DNA of 64,000 nt, from the NCBI GenBank assembly GCA_965233625.1, contig OZ247499.1, forward strand, positions 6,696,001 to 6,760,000, written 5' to 3'. The position numbers were made by a program, and so were the translations under genes. Under the pieces are notes generated by a model. The model ran no database searches. It worked only from the letters and a program-made list of their open reading frames with translations, and was not told the origin of the DNA. Shown piece after piece: positions 1 to 10,500 of the stretch (positions are counted from its first letter, which is position 1; every line of letters begins with the position of its first letter). The DNA is from G965233625 sp965233625 (lineage in GTDB: Bacteria > Planctomycetota > Planctomycetia > Pirellulales > Pirellulaceae).

Positions 1-446
1 AGCATGCACGCATAAGCGAAGAACAGCGGCCCGGTGCAACCATGAATCATTGCCACCTGCCGTGCGTCCAGAAGCACACGCATACCGCCCAGCAGCCCTT
101 GTGCAACCACCAGAACCAGGGCGCCGATGGCCGCCAGCTTCATCCATTTGCGGCTGTCATAACAGAACACCGCAATCACAAAGCCGATGGTCAGAATCCC
201 GGCCAGCGCACCTAAAAGACGGTGCCCGTGTTCAATGAACAAATCCCAGGGTCCGTACCACCAGGTTTCCAGCGGATAGGCAAACAGGTTATAGCCGTAA
301 GTGCCCGGCCAGTCCGGAACCGCCATACCGGCATTGTGCGTTGTCACCAGCCCTCCCACCCAGATCAGCGGGAACGTCGCGCATACCATCATCGCAGCCA
401 CAAGCTGTGGCAGACGGTAATAGGGTGTTGGCGCGGCGGATGTCAT
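1..446 (-). CDS. ctaA: Heme A synthase (CtaA/COX15), N-terminal part, cut by window edge
   Basis: Converts heme O to heme A in the cytoplasmic membrane, the cofactor needed by the cytochrome oxidase encoded just upstream. The visible 148 residues start at ATG 446. They show a first membrane helix, the VGGLVTTHNAG segment, a loop with VPDWP, and the EHGHR motif (about residues 72-76), which matches the EHxHR heme-ligand region of the COX15/CtaA family. A further helix and a second His (MIHG) follow. The 3' end lies outside the window. It sits 53 bp downstream of ctaD in the same direction, so it is likely co-transcribed. I see no strong Shine-Dalgarno sequence. Identity rests on motif recognition; the function is a family inference. 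Confidence 0.88.
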   Translation of the reverse strand, partial: MTSAAPTPYYRLPQLVAAMMVCATFPLIWVGGLVTTHNAGMAVPDWPGTYGYNLFAYPLETWWYGPWDLFIEHGHRLLGALAGILTIGFVIAVFCYDSRKWMKLAAIGALVLVVAQGLLGGMRVLLDARQVAMIHGCTGPLFFAYACM

Positions 447-499
447 CAGGAAGGTTGTTCACAACAAAGGTGGTAAGTGGCTTGCGGACGCGAGTGGCG

Positions 500-2299
500 T
501 TAGTGCGCGTGTGCCGGTTCAGGCTGTTCCTGCAAGTCTTCTGGCGGCGGCTGAATCTGCGGATAGAAGTCCGCTTCAATTTCGGGCGAGTTGTATTCGT
601 ATGGTCCACGGTAAACGACAGGCTGGAAGTCGAAGTTGCCGTGGCCGGGTGGGCTTGGCGCCGACCATTCCAGACCGTTCGCCCGCCACGGGTTACGCCC
701 GACTGGCTTACCCGCGAACATGCTGTAAATGAAGTTTGCGGCGAAAATCACCTGCGTTGCGACCATGCCGATTGCACACCAGGTCATGAACTCGTTCATC
801 GGTTGCAGATGGGCGAACGTCTGGTAATCGTACGGATCGGCCAGTCGCCGCGGGAAGCCCACAGCGCCCAGGATGTGCATCGTGAAGAAGGTGCCGTTGA
901 GGAAGATGAACGTCAGGAAGAAGTGCAGCTTACCCAGCGACTCGTTCATCATCCGGCCGAACATCTTCGGGAACCAGAAGTAAATGGCGCCGAAGACCGC
1001 CATAGCCGTGCCTGCGAACAGCACGTAATGGAAGTGGGCGACAATAAAGTAGGTATCGTGAATGAAGATATCGACAGGTGTGGCCGCCATAAAGATGCCC
1101 GACAGACCACCGATGATGAACATCGAAACGAACGACAGCGAGTAAAGCATGGGCGTCGTAAATTGAACGTCACCCGACCAGATCGTACCCAGCCAGTTAA
1201 ACACCTTCACCGCCGAGGGCAGTGCGATCATCATCGTGGACACCATAAACGTCATACCGAGCATCGGGTTCATGCCCGAAACAAACATGTGATGGCCCCA
1301 CACGATAAAGCCTAGACCGGCGATACCCGAAATCGAGTACACCATTGGCTTGTAACCGAAAATCGGCTTGCGGGCGAAACAGGAAATCATGTCCGAAACC
1401 ATGCCCATCGCAGGCAGGATCATGATGTACACAGCCGGGTGCGAGTAGAACCAGAACAGATGCTGCCATAGCAACGGCTGTCCGCCGCCACTGACCGCTG
1501 CCGCGTTGTTCACGACGAGGCCTTCGGGCAGGAAGAAGCCTGTACCAATCATGCGGTCCATAATCTGCATCACGCCAGCCGCGGTCAGCACGGGGAGTGC
1601 GAACGCCTGCAAAAGTGCCGTGATGAACATGCCCCAGATGGTCAGCGGAAGGCGGAACATCGTCATGCCCGGCGCACGCATCTGAATGATGGTGGTCATG
1701 TAGTTCACAGAACCCATCATCGAAGACACACCCACAAACGTGACACCCATCAGCCAAAGCGATTGTGGCCAGCCAGAACCCGGCGCCGCCGACCACACCG
1801 TCGATAACGGCGGGTAAGAGGTCCAGCCGGACCCGGCGCCGTAAGGCGGATGCAGGAAGCTCATCCCAATCAGGATGAATGCGGGCCACATAAACCAGTA
1901 GCTAAGCATGTTGAGCGTCGGGAACGCCATATCGTCGGCGCCGATCATCAGCGGGATCAGGTAGTTGCCGAAGGCGCCCGCCAGGATCGGGATGATCACA
2001 AAGAAGATCATGACCGTCGCATGCATCGTGAACAGCGTGGTGTAGAACTCAGGCGAAATCTGTCCGCCTTCGGAGGAGAACAGCCACGGGCCGATCACCG
2101 GCATGTTCTGCCACGGCCAAGCCAGCTGCATGCGGATGCCCAGCGCCAACAGGCCGCCAACCAGGAACCACAGCAGCGTGGAGAACAGGAACTGCAACCC
2201 GATAATTTTGTGATCGCGCGAGAACACATAGGTATCGAGAAATCCAAGAACCGTCAGGTTCTGATCGTGATGATCGTGGGAGTGCGCTTCGGCGCTCAT
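500..2299 (-). CDS. ctaD: Cytochrome c oxidase subunit I, A2-type heme-copper oxidase
   Basis: This is the catalytic, proton-pumping subunit of an aa3-type oxidase, reducing O2 at a heme a3-CuB centre in the inner membrane. It has 599 residues and about 12 membrane helices. Ligands visible are His93 (heme a, TMHATVMIFF), the CuB set in YSHPAVY (His287, with cross-link Tyr291), GHH (336-337), and AHFHY (His422 for heme a3, His424 for heme a). The K-channel Lys365 (SAVKVFNW) is present. The D-channel glutamate of the usual HPEVY motif is replaced by YSHPAVY, the signature of A2-type oxidases. The N-terminus is His/Asp-rich. It follows ctaC by 113 bp. Start ATG 2299. Subunit III (ctaE) is not in the window and may lie beyond position 1. 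Confidence 0.97.
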   Translation of the reverse strand: MSAEAHSHDHHDQNLTVLGFLDTYVFSRDHKIIGLQFLFSTLLWFLVGGLLALGIRMQLAWPWQNMPVIGPWLFSSEGGQISPEFYTTLFTMHATVMIFFVIIPILAGAFGNYLIPLMIGADDMAFPTLNMLSYWFMWPAFILIGMSFLHPPYGAGSGWTSYPPLSTVWSAAPGSGWPQSLWLMGVTFVGVSSMMGSVNYMTTIIQMRAPGMTMFRLPLTIWGMFITALLQAFALPVLTAAGVMQIMDRMIGTGFFLPEGLVVNNAAAVSGGGQPLLWQHLFWFYSHPAVYIMILPAMGMVSDMISCFARKPIFGYKPMVYSISGIAGLGFIVWGHHMFVSGMNPMLGMTFMVSTMMIALPSAVKVFNWLGTIWSGDVQFTTPMLYSLSFVSMFIIGGLSGIFMAATPVDIFIHDTYFIVAHFHYVLFAGTAMAVFGAIYFWFPKMFGRMMNESLGKLHFFLTFIFLNGTFFTMHILGAVGFPRRLADPYDYQTFAHLQPMNEFMTWCAIGMVATQVIFAANFIYSMFAGKPVGRNPWRANGLEWSAPSPPGHGNFDFQPVVYRGPYEYNSPEIEADFYPQIQPPPEDLQEQPEPAHAH

Positions 2300-2412
2300 A
2301 GCTTATCCTCGCGTGTTACTTTCCACTGTTCCGCTTGCGAAGCGCGAAGCCAGCAGAAGCTGCAAATTGTGCTCAGGCGTAGCCCGGAAAATATCTTGTT
2401 AATCGGCCGTGG

Positions 2413-3234
2413 TTATTCAGCGTTGCCCGTGTTACCTGTCCGCTGCTGTTCTTCGTACTGCGACGCCAGCCAGCGTTCCATGTCGTCGCGGCTTTCCACC
2501 GTCAGACGGCCACGCATCTTGTAGTGACCCCAGCCGCAAAGCTCGGCACAGACAATGTCGTACTGGCCGGTTTTGTTGGGCTGAAACCAGACGAACTGTT
2601 TCATACCTGGCACCAGGTCGTGTTTCACACGCATGTTGGGCAGGAAGAAACTGTGCAGAACGTCTTCGCTTTCGATCTGGATGACGACTTCTTCGTTCAG
2701 TGGAACGTGAAGTTCATTCACCGTGTGAATGTCGTCGATGGTATCAAGCTCACCATCTTCGCCGGGGTACTGGATCCGCCATTCAAACTGGCGCCCGGTG
2801 ACGCGGGCCAGTGGCGGCATCAGTTCCACGCGGTTGTTCACGTTGGTGGTGGGCCGGTCCATCTTGTGTTCGGACCATTCCCGCATCTGGAAGATCGCAA
2901 TAAACAGCAGCGCGGCCGCTGGCAGCACCGACCACACCACTTCCAGCGTATGGCTGCCGTGGGTGTACGTGACCTCTGTGGTCCGCGTTTTGGTGTCGTA
3001 CTTCCAGATGAACCAGAACAGCGCCATGCTGGTGCCGACGAAAATCACGCCGGTCAGGTACAGGATGAACATGAACAGACGGTCGATAACGCGTCCGTTC
3101 TCGTTAATGTTCTCAGGCAGCCAGTGCCTGGCGAAGGGTCCGATGTCGAAGATCGCGAACGCGAACACCGCGACACCAAGCACCGGAACCGCCAGGAACA
3201 ATAAGCTCCAGAGTCTACCTTCAAACCTTTGCAC
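2413..3234 (-). CDS. ctaC: Cytochrome c oxidase subunit II with CuA site
   Basis: Accepts electrons from cytochrome c or a cupredoxin at the binuclear CuA centre and passes them to subunit I. The first half has two membrane helices; the C-terminal half is the periplasmic cupredoxin domain. The CuA ligand set is complete: His in VLHSFF, then CAELCGWGHYKM (C-x3-C-x3-H-x2-M). The reading frame stays open upstream to a TTG at 3282. I prefer GTG at 3234 because a GGAG sits about 8 bases before it and translation then begins just ahead of the first helix (273 aa). The protein ends at CuA and has no fused heme c domain. It is preceded by the diheme cytochrome gene and followed by ctaD. Confidence 0.95.
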   Translation of the reverse strand: MQRFEGRLWSLLFLAVPVLGVAVFAFAIFDIGPFARHWLPENINENGRVIDRLFMFILYLTGVIFVGTSMALFWFIWKYDTKTRTTEVTYTHGSHTLEVVWSVLPAAALLFIAIFQMREWSEHKMDRPTTNVNNRVELMPPLARVTGRQFEWRIQYPGEDGELDTIDDIHTVNELHVPLNEEVVIQIESEDVLHSFFLPNMRVKHDLVPGMKQFVWFQPNKTGQYDIVCAELCGWGHYKMRGRLTVESRDDMERWLASQYEEQQRTGNTGNAE

Positions 3235-3341
3235 GATTTTTCTCCGCACCCGCCACCGCCACAGGCGGTCAACAGCAGGCAATAGTCACAAGTGTCCGGG
3301 AAACGAGCTTCGCCATCCTCCAGCACAACGGCCGGCGACGT

Positions 3342-4625
3342 TTACGAGGCCCTCTCGCGGGTGTTGGTTTCTGTTTTTTCCGGTGGCTGACTGATTTCTT
3401 CAAACGGAAGCGACCGTACGTAATCGATCAGGCTCCAGATATCGTCGTCCGTTAGACCTTCAGATTTGGGATCGTCCGCATCTCTCTTCGTGGCGCCAGG
3501 CATAGGTGTTCCGTCGATGCCGTTGCGAATCCGCAGGAACAGATCCAATGGGCGGCGGCCGCCACGATATACACCCGACCGCAAGTTGCGCGGCATAATT
3601 GGATTGGGCTCTAGGGCGTGGTAGCTGTTCACATACCTGTCGAGGTTGTCTGTGTCTTTGGACTCGACATCCAGCTCTTTACTCCACTCGTCGTAGTCCG
3701 TGGTCACACCGTTACCAAGAGCCAACGGCCCGTGACATTTCACACAGCCACCGGCGCCAAAGAAGATTGCACGGCCGCGTTCGACAGAAGCTTGCTTCTC
3801 TTCGTCCGTCTGCGGCGGGTTCTGGCGTGGTTCCACCTGAGTGACTTCGTCGTTGGCGGATTTCCACCGCGATACAACATTGGTCACAACGTTTTTGATC
3901 AGTTCAACGCGTTCCTGATACAGGTCAGGATCTTCCTGCTTGAGCTTCTCGTTAAAGAACGGGTCGCCTGGTTCAAGTTCCAGTGCGATTTCGTCAATCA
4001 GACCGCGTTCAACCTGACCGCGGATCGATAGATACTTCAAATAATGCGTCAGCGAATCCAGCTGATCTTTCGGCAACAGTGCGAAAGAGGGCATCGCGGT
4101 GCCTGGAATACCGTTGAGCAGAATCAGTTTCAGGTCTTCGTGCGTTGGCCGCTCGCCTTTGGGCGTAGACTTGAACTTGAAGACACCCATCCGGTAGTCA
4201 CGCGGATAAGGGTTGAGAAACGCCGCCGTCGGCCCGTTGCCATCGCCAGTGACACCGTGACAGTGGGCGCAGTGTTCGCGGTACAGACCCGTCGGATTGC
4301 CATTTTCGTCGCTGGCGACACTGCCGGCTGACATCGTTAGCTTTGCACTATCGACAACACCCACGAATAATTCAGGGTCAAAGTCGGGCAACCGTGGTTC
4401 GTCCGGCGTGCCGAAGAGCCCGCGTAGAACCCCTGCGATTTCCTTTTGCCGGTCGGTTACAACCTCTTGTTTCTGACCTGTCTTTTTGTCGAGATAGACC
4501 AGATTGACGTGGAAGTAGGGGTCCGGGGCGCCGCAGCCCGCCACCATCACCGTCAGCAGCGTGATGATAGCCGGCGTTGCAAATCGCCGAAGTGTTGCGG
4601 TTGTGTTTTGCGTGTGCGAAAGCAT
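3342..4625 (-). CDS. Diheme c-type cytochrome lipoprotein
   Basis: A 427-residue protein with an N-terminal lipoprotein signal (VMVAGC, lipid-modified Cys about residue 31) and two CxxCH heme-binding motifs: CAHCH at about 119-123 and CVKCH at about 294-298. Each is followed by a plausible Met axial-ligand motif (TAMPSF near 178 and TPMPG near 385). It is therefore probably a membrane-tethered periplasmic electron carrier with two cytochrome c domains. Its place directly upstream of ctaC, downstream of the cupredoxin-like genes and the cytochrome b genes suggests it shuttles electrons between the Rieske/cytochrome b complex and the oxidase. That role is inferred from context. Start ATG 4625; no clear Shine-Dalgarno sequence. 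Confidence 0.9.
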   Translation of the reverse strand: MLSHTQNTTATLRRFATPAIITLLTVMVAGCGAPDPYFHVNLVYLDKKTGQKQEVVTDRQKEIAGVLRGLFGTPDEPRLPDFDPELFVGVVDSAKLTMSAGSVASDENGNPTGLYREHCAHCHGVTGDGNGPTAAFLNPYPRDYRMGVFKFKSTPKGERPTHEDLKLILLNGIPGTAMPSFALLPKDQLDSLTHYLKYLSIRGQVERGLIDEIALELEPGDPFFNEKLKQEDPDLYQERVELIKNVVTNVVSRWKSANDEVTQVEPRQNPPQTDEEKQASVERGRAIFFGAGGCVKCHGPLALGNGVTTDYDEWSKELDVESKDTDNLDRYVNSYHALEPNPIMPRNLRSGVYRGGRRPLDLFLRIRNGIDGTPMPGATKRDADDPKSEGLTDDDIWSLIDYVRSLPFEEISQPPEKTETNTRERAS

Positions 4626-4676
4626 GGGGTTGCCAGTTGCGATTGCTAAGTGTGCTCGGAAAAGCAGAAACTCTAC

Positions 4677-5621
4677 TTACTTGACGACAACGTTCATTTC
4701 GTAAGGGGCGCCGCCTGGATCGTGCTCGAGATTCAGGTCGAACTTACCCTTCGACCATTTCTCCGCCTTGCCATTAACTTCCAGAGCGCTGAAGTTGACG
4801 CGTTTTGACTCGTGAAAGGCGCGGAACTCGAGGTCGGCGCCGGCTGGTACATTTTCGATTGTGAACTCGCCCTTATCGTTGGTAACGGCGAAGTAAGGGT
4901 TATCGCGGAACAGCATGTAGCCTTTCATCCAGCTATGGATCGCGCACTTCACCGCAAAGGGTGTGCGTTCAGGCTTCGCAGGCTGATACGTGTCGGTGGC
5001 GCCGGGCGGAATCACGTTGTCGTACTTCCGCGAACCGTCTTTGGGAGAGATGTTGACGTTGTGAGGAAACTTGTCGCTGTTCTTCAGCACAATCGTCTGC
5101 GAGGTGCGGGCGACAAACATGTGCTCGAGGAATACGCATTTCTCCTGGTCGAACAGTTTCTCGGCCATTTCTGGATTGGTCGCCACGCTGTACTGTGGAT
5201 GAACCCAGACAGGGTTCGGTGCGTCTGCGTCGTTTTCGCCGATGCCGTCCAGCACGTACACCACCAGGTTTTTGATACCGTTGTTTTCCTGATTGACGAC
5301 CAGCGCCCAATCGTACTGAGGTCCGCAGTTATCGCTGGTGGTGACTGAGATCTGCGGCGGCGGTGACGCGCCGCCTGCCAACGTGAAGACACCTTTGATC
5401 GTCCGCCATTTGGCTTCGGTGCGTTCTACGACAACTTTCTCAACCGTCTCACCGCTACCACCCAGATCACTCTGGACGAGCTTGGCCAGGCTCAAACTTG
5501 GCTGGCTATCCTGCACCGTGCCACGCGGCTGCACCATAAACGCAACACCGGGCGCCACGATAAGCGCGGCGACGCCAAGCACCACGGCGCCATAAACGGC
5601 TAGTTTTGTGGAATCGCTCAT
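4677..5621 (-). CDS. Cupredoxin-like, membrane-anchored protein (paralogue A of three)
   Basis: A 314-residue protein with an N-terminal membrane helix (about residues 7-30) and a periplasmic region. It contains a FPHNVN His and, about 45 residues later, CAIHSWM, giving a His...Cys-x2-His-x2-Met set like a mononuclear blue-copper site. A carboxypeptidase-regulatory-like beta segment follows (GEFTIENVPAG). I chose ATG 5621, which has GAAGG upstream; the frame also allows an upstream start at 5660 that would overlap the stop of the preceding gene. The next two genes upstream encode related proteins. Known relatives are usually labelled methylamine utilization protein or plastocyanin-like. A role as a copper electron carrier beside ctaC is inferred, and copper binding is not shown. 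Confidence 0.75.
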   Translation of the reverse strand: MSDSTKLAVYGAVVLGVAALIVAPGVAFMVQPRGTVQDSQPSLSLAKLVQSDLGGSGETVEKVVVERTEAKWRTIKGVFTLAGGASPPPQISVTTSDNCGPQYDWALVVNQENNGIKNLVVYVLDGIGENDADAPNPVWVHPQYSVATNPEMAEKLFDQEKCVFLEHMFVARTSQTIVLKNSDKFPHNVNISPKDGSRKYDNVIPPGATDTYQPAKPERTPFAVKCAIHSWMKGYMLFRDNPYFAVTNDKGEFTIENVPAGADLEFRAFHESKRVNFSALEVNGKAEKWSKGKFDLNLEHDPGGAPYEMNVVVK

Positions 5622-5652
5622 TATTGTTTTCGCCTTCTGGTCCTGGCTGAAA

Positions 5653-6459
5653 TTATTCAAATACCGCGCGTTGCACTTCGACCGCGCCGATGTCGTTCAC
5701 GCCTGGCTTTACCTCAACCCGGAAACGGCCTTTATTCCATTGCAGTTTCCGGCCGTCTTTGATGACTTCATCTACGTATCCGCCGTTCCCAACCAGATGC
5801 CTGACCTGAAAGGTATGAACGCCTGTTGGCAGGTCTTTCAGCAGGAAGGTTCCATCCGCCGCGGTCTGCACCGCATAGGGATGGTCGGTAACAATGGCGT
5901 AGGCCTTCATCCAGGGATGATACGAACAAGTCACCGGGATGGGCATACGTTCGCGCTGTGTGGCAGTATGCTTTCGCAGTGGCCACTGCACCCCGGATGG
6001 GGCCGTGTGACTGCTACGGTTGGCCATCCAGGTTAAGTGTTCTGCGTGAGGACGTTCGCCATCTTGCAGGTTTACCTCGAACGGCACATTCGTACGTACA
6101 AAAAACGCATGCGGCTCGAACTGACAGTTCACCACCCGCAGCGGTTGCGGGCTGGTTCGTGCCTGCTTCATGTAACGCGGGTGCATTATTGGTGGGGCTG
6201 CATCCGCTTCGATAAACAGCCACACCAGCAATCCACCTACCCCGCCAGCATCGCTAATCTGCGGGCGAGGTTTCATCAGTTTCAGGTTTTCACCACAGAA
6301 CTCGCGGATCAGTAAACTGCTCACAGGCTCTGCCGCAAAGGCTTCGCCCCGGTAAACAAACTTCCCGCGGACATCTCCCCACCGCGATTCCGCCGCCTGG
6401 CAGAACACGCACAACTGCGCCTGAAGCAGCAACAGTGTGATGAGGAGATATCGGTTCAT
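5653..6459 (-). CDS. Secreted cupredoxin-like protein (paralogue B of three)
   Basis: A 268-residue exported protein with signal peptide MNRYLLITLLLLQAQLCVFC. ATG 6459 is preferred over the longer frame starting at 6513 because it begins exactly at that signal. It resembles its upstream neighbour (paralogue C) along the whole length: GxxVYRGEAF near the start, GGVGGLLVW in the middle, a His-containing segment, CSYHPWM with the Cys-x2-His-x2-Met arrangement, then a regulatory-like domain with VRHLVGNGGYVDEV. The presumed first His ligand lies in ERPHAEHL rather than the VPH or FPH of the siblings, so the copper site may be altered here. The stop is 31 bp from the preferred start of paralogue A. 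The function is not established. Confidence 0.72.
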   Translation of the reverse strand: MNRYLLITLLLLQAQLCVFCQAAESRWGDVRGKFVYRGEAFAAEPVSSLLIREFCGENLKLMKPRPQISDAGGVGGLLVWLFIEADAAPPIMHPRYMKQARTSPQPLRVVNCQFEPHAFFVRTNVPFEVNLQDGERPHAEHLTWMANRSSHTAPSGVQWPLRKHTATQRERMPIPVTCSYHPWMKAYAIVTDHPYAVQTAADGTFLLKDLPTGVHTFQVRHLVGNGGYVDEVIKDGRKLQWNKGRFRVEVKPGVNDIGAVEVQRAVFE

Positions 6460-6521
6460 GGTGAACTGCTTCCGCCTGCCAGGCGAATTACCAGCAGACT
6501 TACAACCTGACAATTAAATGC

Positions 6522-7325
6522 TTACTCGAAAACTGCCGGGGTTACTTCTACATCGCCCAGGTCCACGACCTTACCCGATGGAATACCGACTTCGATGATC
6601 CCCTTGGACCATTTGGTGGCAGCGCCCTTGGTCTTCACTTCGTCTACATAGCCGCCCTTACCAACGAGGTGGCGGACCTGGATCTTGTGCTTGCCAGCAG
6701 GAAGATCTTTCAGTTCGAAGTTGCCTTCTTCGTCCGTCAGCACTGCGTACGGATGATCCGTTACGATCAGGTAAGACTTCATCCAGGGATGGAAGCCGCA
6801 AGTGATCGGAATTGGAATACGTTCCCGCTGCGTCAGCACGAAGGCCAGCGTCTGTCCGGCCTGCAACTGCGGGTTGGCGGACTTGGTGCGGTTGTTGATG
6901 AAGTTCATCGCGGTGCTGTGCGGCACAGTGTCCGAGTTCTTCACCTGGAACGGTTTGCCTGCGCGGATAAAGACGGCGTTCGGAGAGAACTCACACTGCA
7001 CGTTGTCCAGCACGGGCAGCGGCTTGGGTACGCGATAGCGTGGGTGCTCTTTCGGGGCGTCGTCGCCCTTGCTGAGATAGACCCACACCAGCAGACCACC
7101 GACGCCGCCGTCTTTGCTGATCTGTGGCGTTGGCTGCTGGATGTTGAATTTACCGCAAACCGCAACGTCTTTGTTAATGTCGGCGGGCACGGATTTGAAG
7201 GGCTCGCCCTTATAGACAAACCGGCCTTTCAGCGTGCCCCACTGGGCTGCGGCAGGTGTTGCCGAAAGTGCAACCAGCGCCAGGCCGGCCCCGATGCTAA
7301 GTGCTGCTGTTAGAACATTCTTCAT
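6522..7325 (-). CDS. Secreted cupredoxin-like protein (paralogue C of three)
   Basis: A 267-residue protein with a clear signal peptide ending at about ATPAAAQ, a GAGGAG Shine-Dalgarno sequence just before ATG 7325, and the same layout as paralogue B. The presumed copper ligands are His in DTVPHST and the set in CGFHPWM, followed by a beta-rich regulatory-like domain with VRHLVGKGGYVDEV. It is the first of three tandem paralogues downstream of the giant octaheme cytochrome and upstream of the diheme cytochrome and ctaC. The position suggests a soluble or loosely bound periplasmic electron carrier, or a copper-handling protein for CuA assembly. The sequence alone does not decide between these. 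Confidence 0.75.
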   Translation of the reverse strand: MKNVLTAALSIGAGLALVALSATPAAAQWGTLKGRFVYKGEPFKSVPADINKDVAVCGKFNIQQPTPQISKDGGVGGLLVWVYLSKGDDAPKEHPRYRVPKPLPVLDNVQCEFSPNAVFIRAGKPFQVKNSDTVPHSTAMNFINNRTKSANPQLQAGQTLAFVLTQRERIPIPITCGFHPWMKSYLIVTDHPYAVLTDEEGNFELKDLPAGKHKIQVRHLVGKGGYVDEVKTKGAATKWSKGIIEVGIPSGKVVDLGDVEVTPAVFE

Positions 7326-7529
7326 TTATTTTCTCCTCTGCGACGGTCTAGCCGCGGTAAACAGGGCGTCCTGATGAGTGTGGACGCGAAGTGGTGGGAA
7401 AGCCGCCAAGCCAGGTTTACACTGGCCCGGCAGACGTGGCTACGGACTACCTTAATTATAGCCAAATCCTGCTTTTTCACCACTTATGTTGTGATCATCG
7501 CCGTCTGGCGGACGCTTCATACGCCGCCG

Positions 7530-10500
7530 TTACTGGTCTTCCTCTTCGCTGTCGTCGCCTTCTGGTTCGTCCTCTGCAACCTTGGCAGGAGGCGTTGGCG
7601 ACGCTTCTGCTGCGTCCGTGTCTTCGTCATCCGCATCATCGTCGTCGGCGTCTTCGTTGCCGGGATCTTTCGCTGCGGCGGCTTCGGCAGCCGCTTCGGA
7701 TTCGGCAGCACGCTCTTTCATAGACACTTCGCCACGGGTGTACTGATCGTAGTTCATCAGCATGTCCACCAGAGCGTCTACCTGCTGCGTCGCCGTGCCG
7801 TGGTACAGCGACTGCGACACACCGCCGTTGAAGGGCTGATCAGGATCGTGCGGGTAAAGCGCGGGCATCGCGGTGTAACCGTGGATCAGCTTGGGATTGG
7901 CAACCCAGCGGCGTACGTATTCAGGGCGAAGCCGCTTGTACACGTTGGCCAGGTTCGGACCCTTCGTCCGTTCCGCAGCGACAGGGTTGTAGTCGCCAAT
8001 CAGATGGCACTTCACGCACAGTGAGCGATCCACCAGCATGTCCGCTGCCGTCTGCATCCGCACACCAGGCTCTGCCTCGACGGGTGGTTCCAGCTTGGCC
8101 AGCCGCTCCTGGTACGCCTTGTCCAGTTGCTCCAGGTGTCCGGGGCGGCGACGGTTTGCAAATTCGTAAGGGAAGTCGGCGCCGTCGCGGGCGGCGAAGT
8201 AGTTGACCAGCTTGCTGGCTTCTTCCGAAGACATATTAAACTTCGGCATCCGCATCATGACGGCAGGCCGGATCATCTGCGGATCGAGGAAGAAGTCGTG
8301 CAGCCACTCGGTCTGCACTTTCTTACCTTCGTCCACCAGCGATGGCGGCACAAAGGCCCACGCCTCGTTACCCTTGGTTTCGCTACCATCGGAAACGGCG
8401 CCAAGCAGATAATGCGTCAGGATACCGCCACGCGATGGATAACGCCGGTCAACCATCGACCGCCGCAGACGCAGCGTCGTTGAGCCTGAGGGCTGTGGAT
8501 TCCCGTCCAGCAAGGTCGAGCGTGTCAGGTTGAGGTTGAACTGCAGGTTGGAACGCGTGTACTCCACGTCGTTCTCGACGGCATCCCCTTCAAAGTCACT
8601 GATATCCGGCAGACCATCTTCGCGGACAGCCAGTTGCCCATGCAGAACGCCGGTGCGTTCGCCGCGGTGGTTCATTGCCAGTGAGTCGGCAATCGCCGCC
8701 TCGGTGGGCGTCATCTTCAACCACGGATACTCTTTCGGGTTTTGCGAAGAGTCAAACGAGCCAGGCTTGAAGCTCAACTCCCAGCGTTCCGCTTCCAGAA
8801 TATGACAGCCGCCACAGTTGTACTTCTCCAGCACCTTCTGGCCTTCCAGAATCGCCTTCTGGCGTGGTGATGGCGAGTACACAAGTTTCTCAGCAGGCGG
8901 ATCGGCCACCAGTCCAAGGACAAAGGTGATGATCGCCTCGCGGTCGTCGTTCTCGAACGGGAACAGCGGCATCCGCAGACGCTCGTTGTACTTCTTGTTG
9001 TCCGTCTTGTGGTAGTCGTAACTGCGTGGCTCACGCAACTTCTGGAAGATGAAGCCCGTACGGTTGCCCGCGTCGATCTGTGCCTGATAGAAGCCAGGAA
9101 CAGGCTCGCGCGGTGCGGCAAGCGTCATCGGAATTTCGTGGTCGTGCGAATCCGCCTCATCTGCGTGGTCGCTCTCGCCGGCGCCAGAGTCAGCGTGACC
9201 TTCTTCGCCGTGATCGCCCTCACCTTCGTGCGCTTCATCACCGTGCCCCCCGTGACCATGATTGCCGCCGTGGTGCAGGTACTGGTGAATGTGCTCGAAG
9301 GCAAGTTTCGACGGATCTTTGCGGCCCCAGTCGGCGAGTCCGGCGCCAATCGGTTTGGCGCCCTCGAAGCCGGGGATGTCGTGACAGCCGTAGCAGCCGT
9401 ACTTGGCAATCGCCTTGCGGCCGACGTACATCAGCTTCTTGCGTTCCATGGTGGCCGGGTCAGAAGCCTTCTCGCCTTCTTCAAAGATCAGTTCGATCTC
9501 GGCGCCCTTCATGCTGGCGCGTTTGTCGGCGGAGATACCTTCTTTGGCGATGCGCTGAGCTTCTGTCTTGAAGTAAGCATCGACCAGGTTCATCTCGGTC
9601 ACTTCATCCAGCAGCTTGGCAACATCTTTATCCAGGCGTTTGGCGTCACCGTTTGCATCGAACGCGGTGAGTGTATCCGTAGGCTTCCACTGCGGACCAC
9701 CTTCCCGCGGCGCTGTCAGAAACGCAACGATATTGGTGATCGGGTCGATCTTCTCTTTGGTCTTCTCATCCACGTAAACGTCAAGCAACGTGTTAGGCAT
9801 GTACGTCCGCACGTGGTAGCGTGTTGGCTCTTTGATCCAGGTGTACAGCCACTCGGCGCCCTTCGGGTTGCGTGCCGGGTCAAACTTCTCCGGCATGTTG
9901 GACAGATCGGGGCCCTGCTGAATGTCATTCTTGGCGTAGTAGTTGCCAACCTTCGGGAAGGCCTCATGACTGTGGCAGGCTAGGCAGCCTTTGGTCTGGA
10001 ACAGGTATTTGCCACTCTGGATCTGCGCCGTTTTCTGTTCGTCTGTCAGATTGGCTGGTTGCTCCAGAGGCGATTTCAGGTTCTCGAACGGCTGACTGCG
10101 ATCCAGCAGGTAGGTGGACATGCCAAGGATTTCGATCTTTTCCAGCTCTGCCGTTTTCTTCCGCGTTTCGTCATCCAGGTGATCCCACAGACCGAAGAAC
10201 TGCGGCATGCGTGTGGAAGGACGCGAATCAGCCGGACGGCGGATCCAGTCGTAAAGGAACTCAGGATCGGCCTTCGAGGCGATGTAACGCAGGCTTGGTC
10301 CCGGCTTGCGGAGCGTGCCGGGTGTATCGCTTTCTTTGAATAGCGGCTCCAGGTCCTGCGTGTCGTAGCTAAGCAGAGCTTCGCCCTTCTTGGCGGCCTC
10401 TTTCTGATTGCCCAGCATGCGGAAAACGGATTCCCGCGCTTCGTTGTTTTCCGGGTGATGCACCAGCGAGCGGACATCTTCCTTGACACCCTCGTCCAGC

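Noticed and set aside
341..1315. 324-codon open frame on the plus strand
   Set aside because: Antisense to ctaD and ctaA; Arg/His-rich composition typical of a shadow frame.
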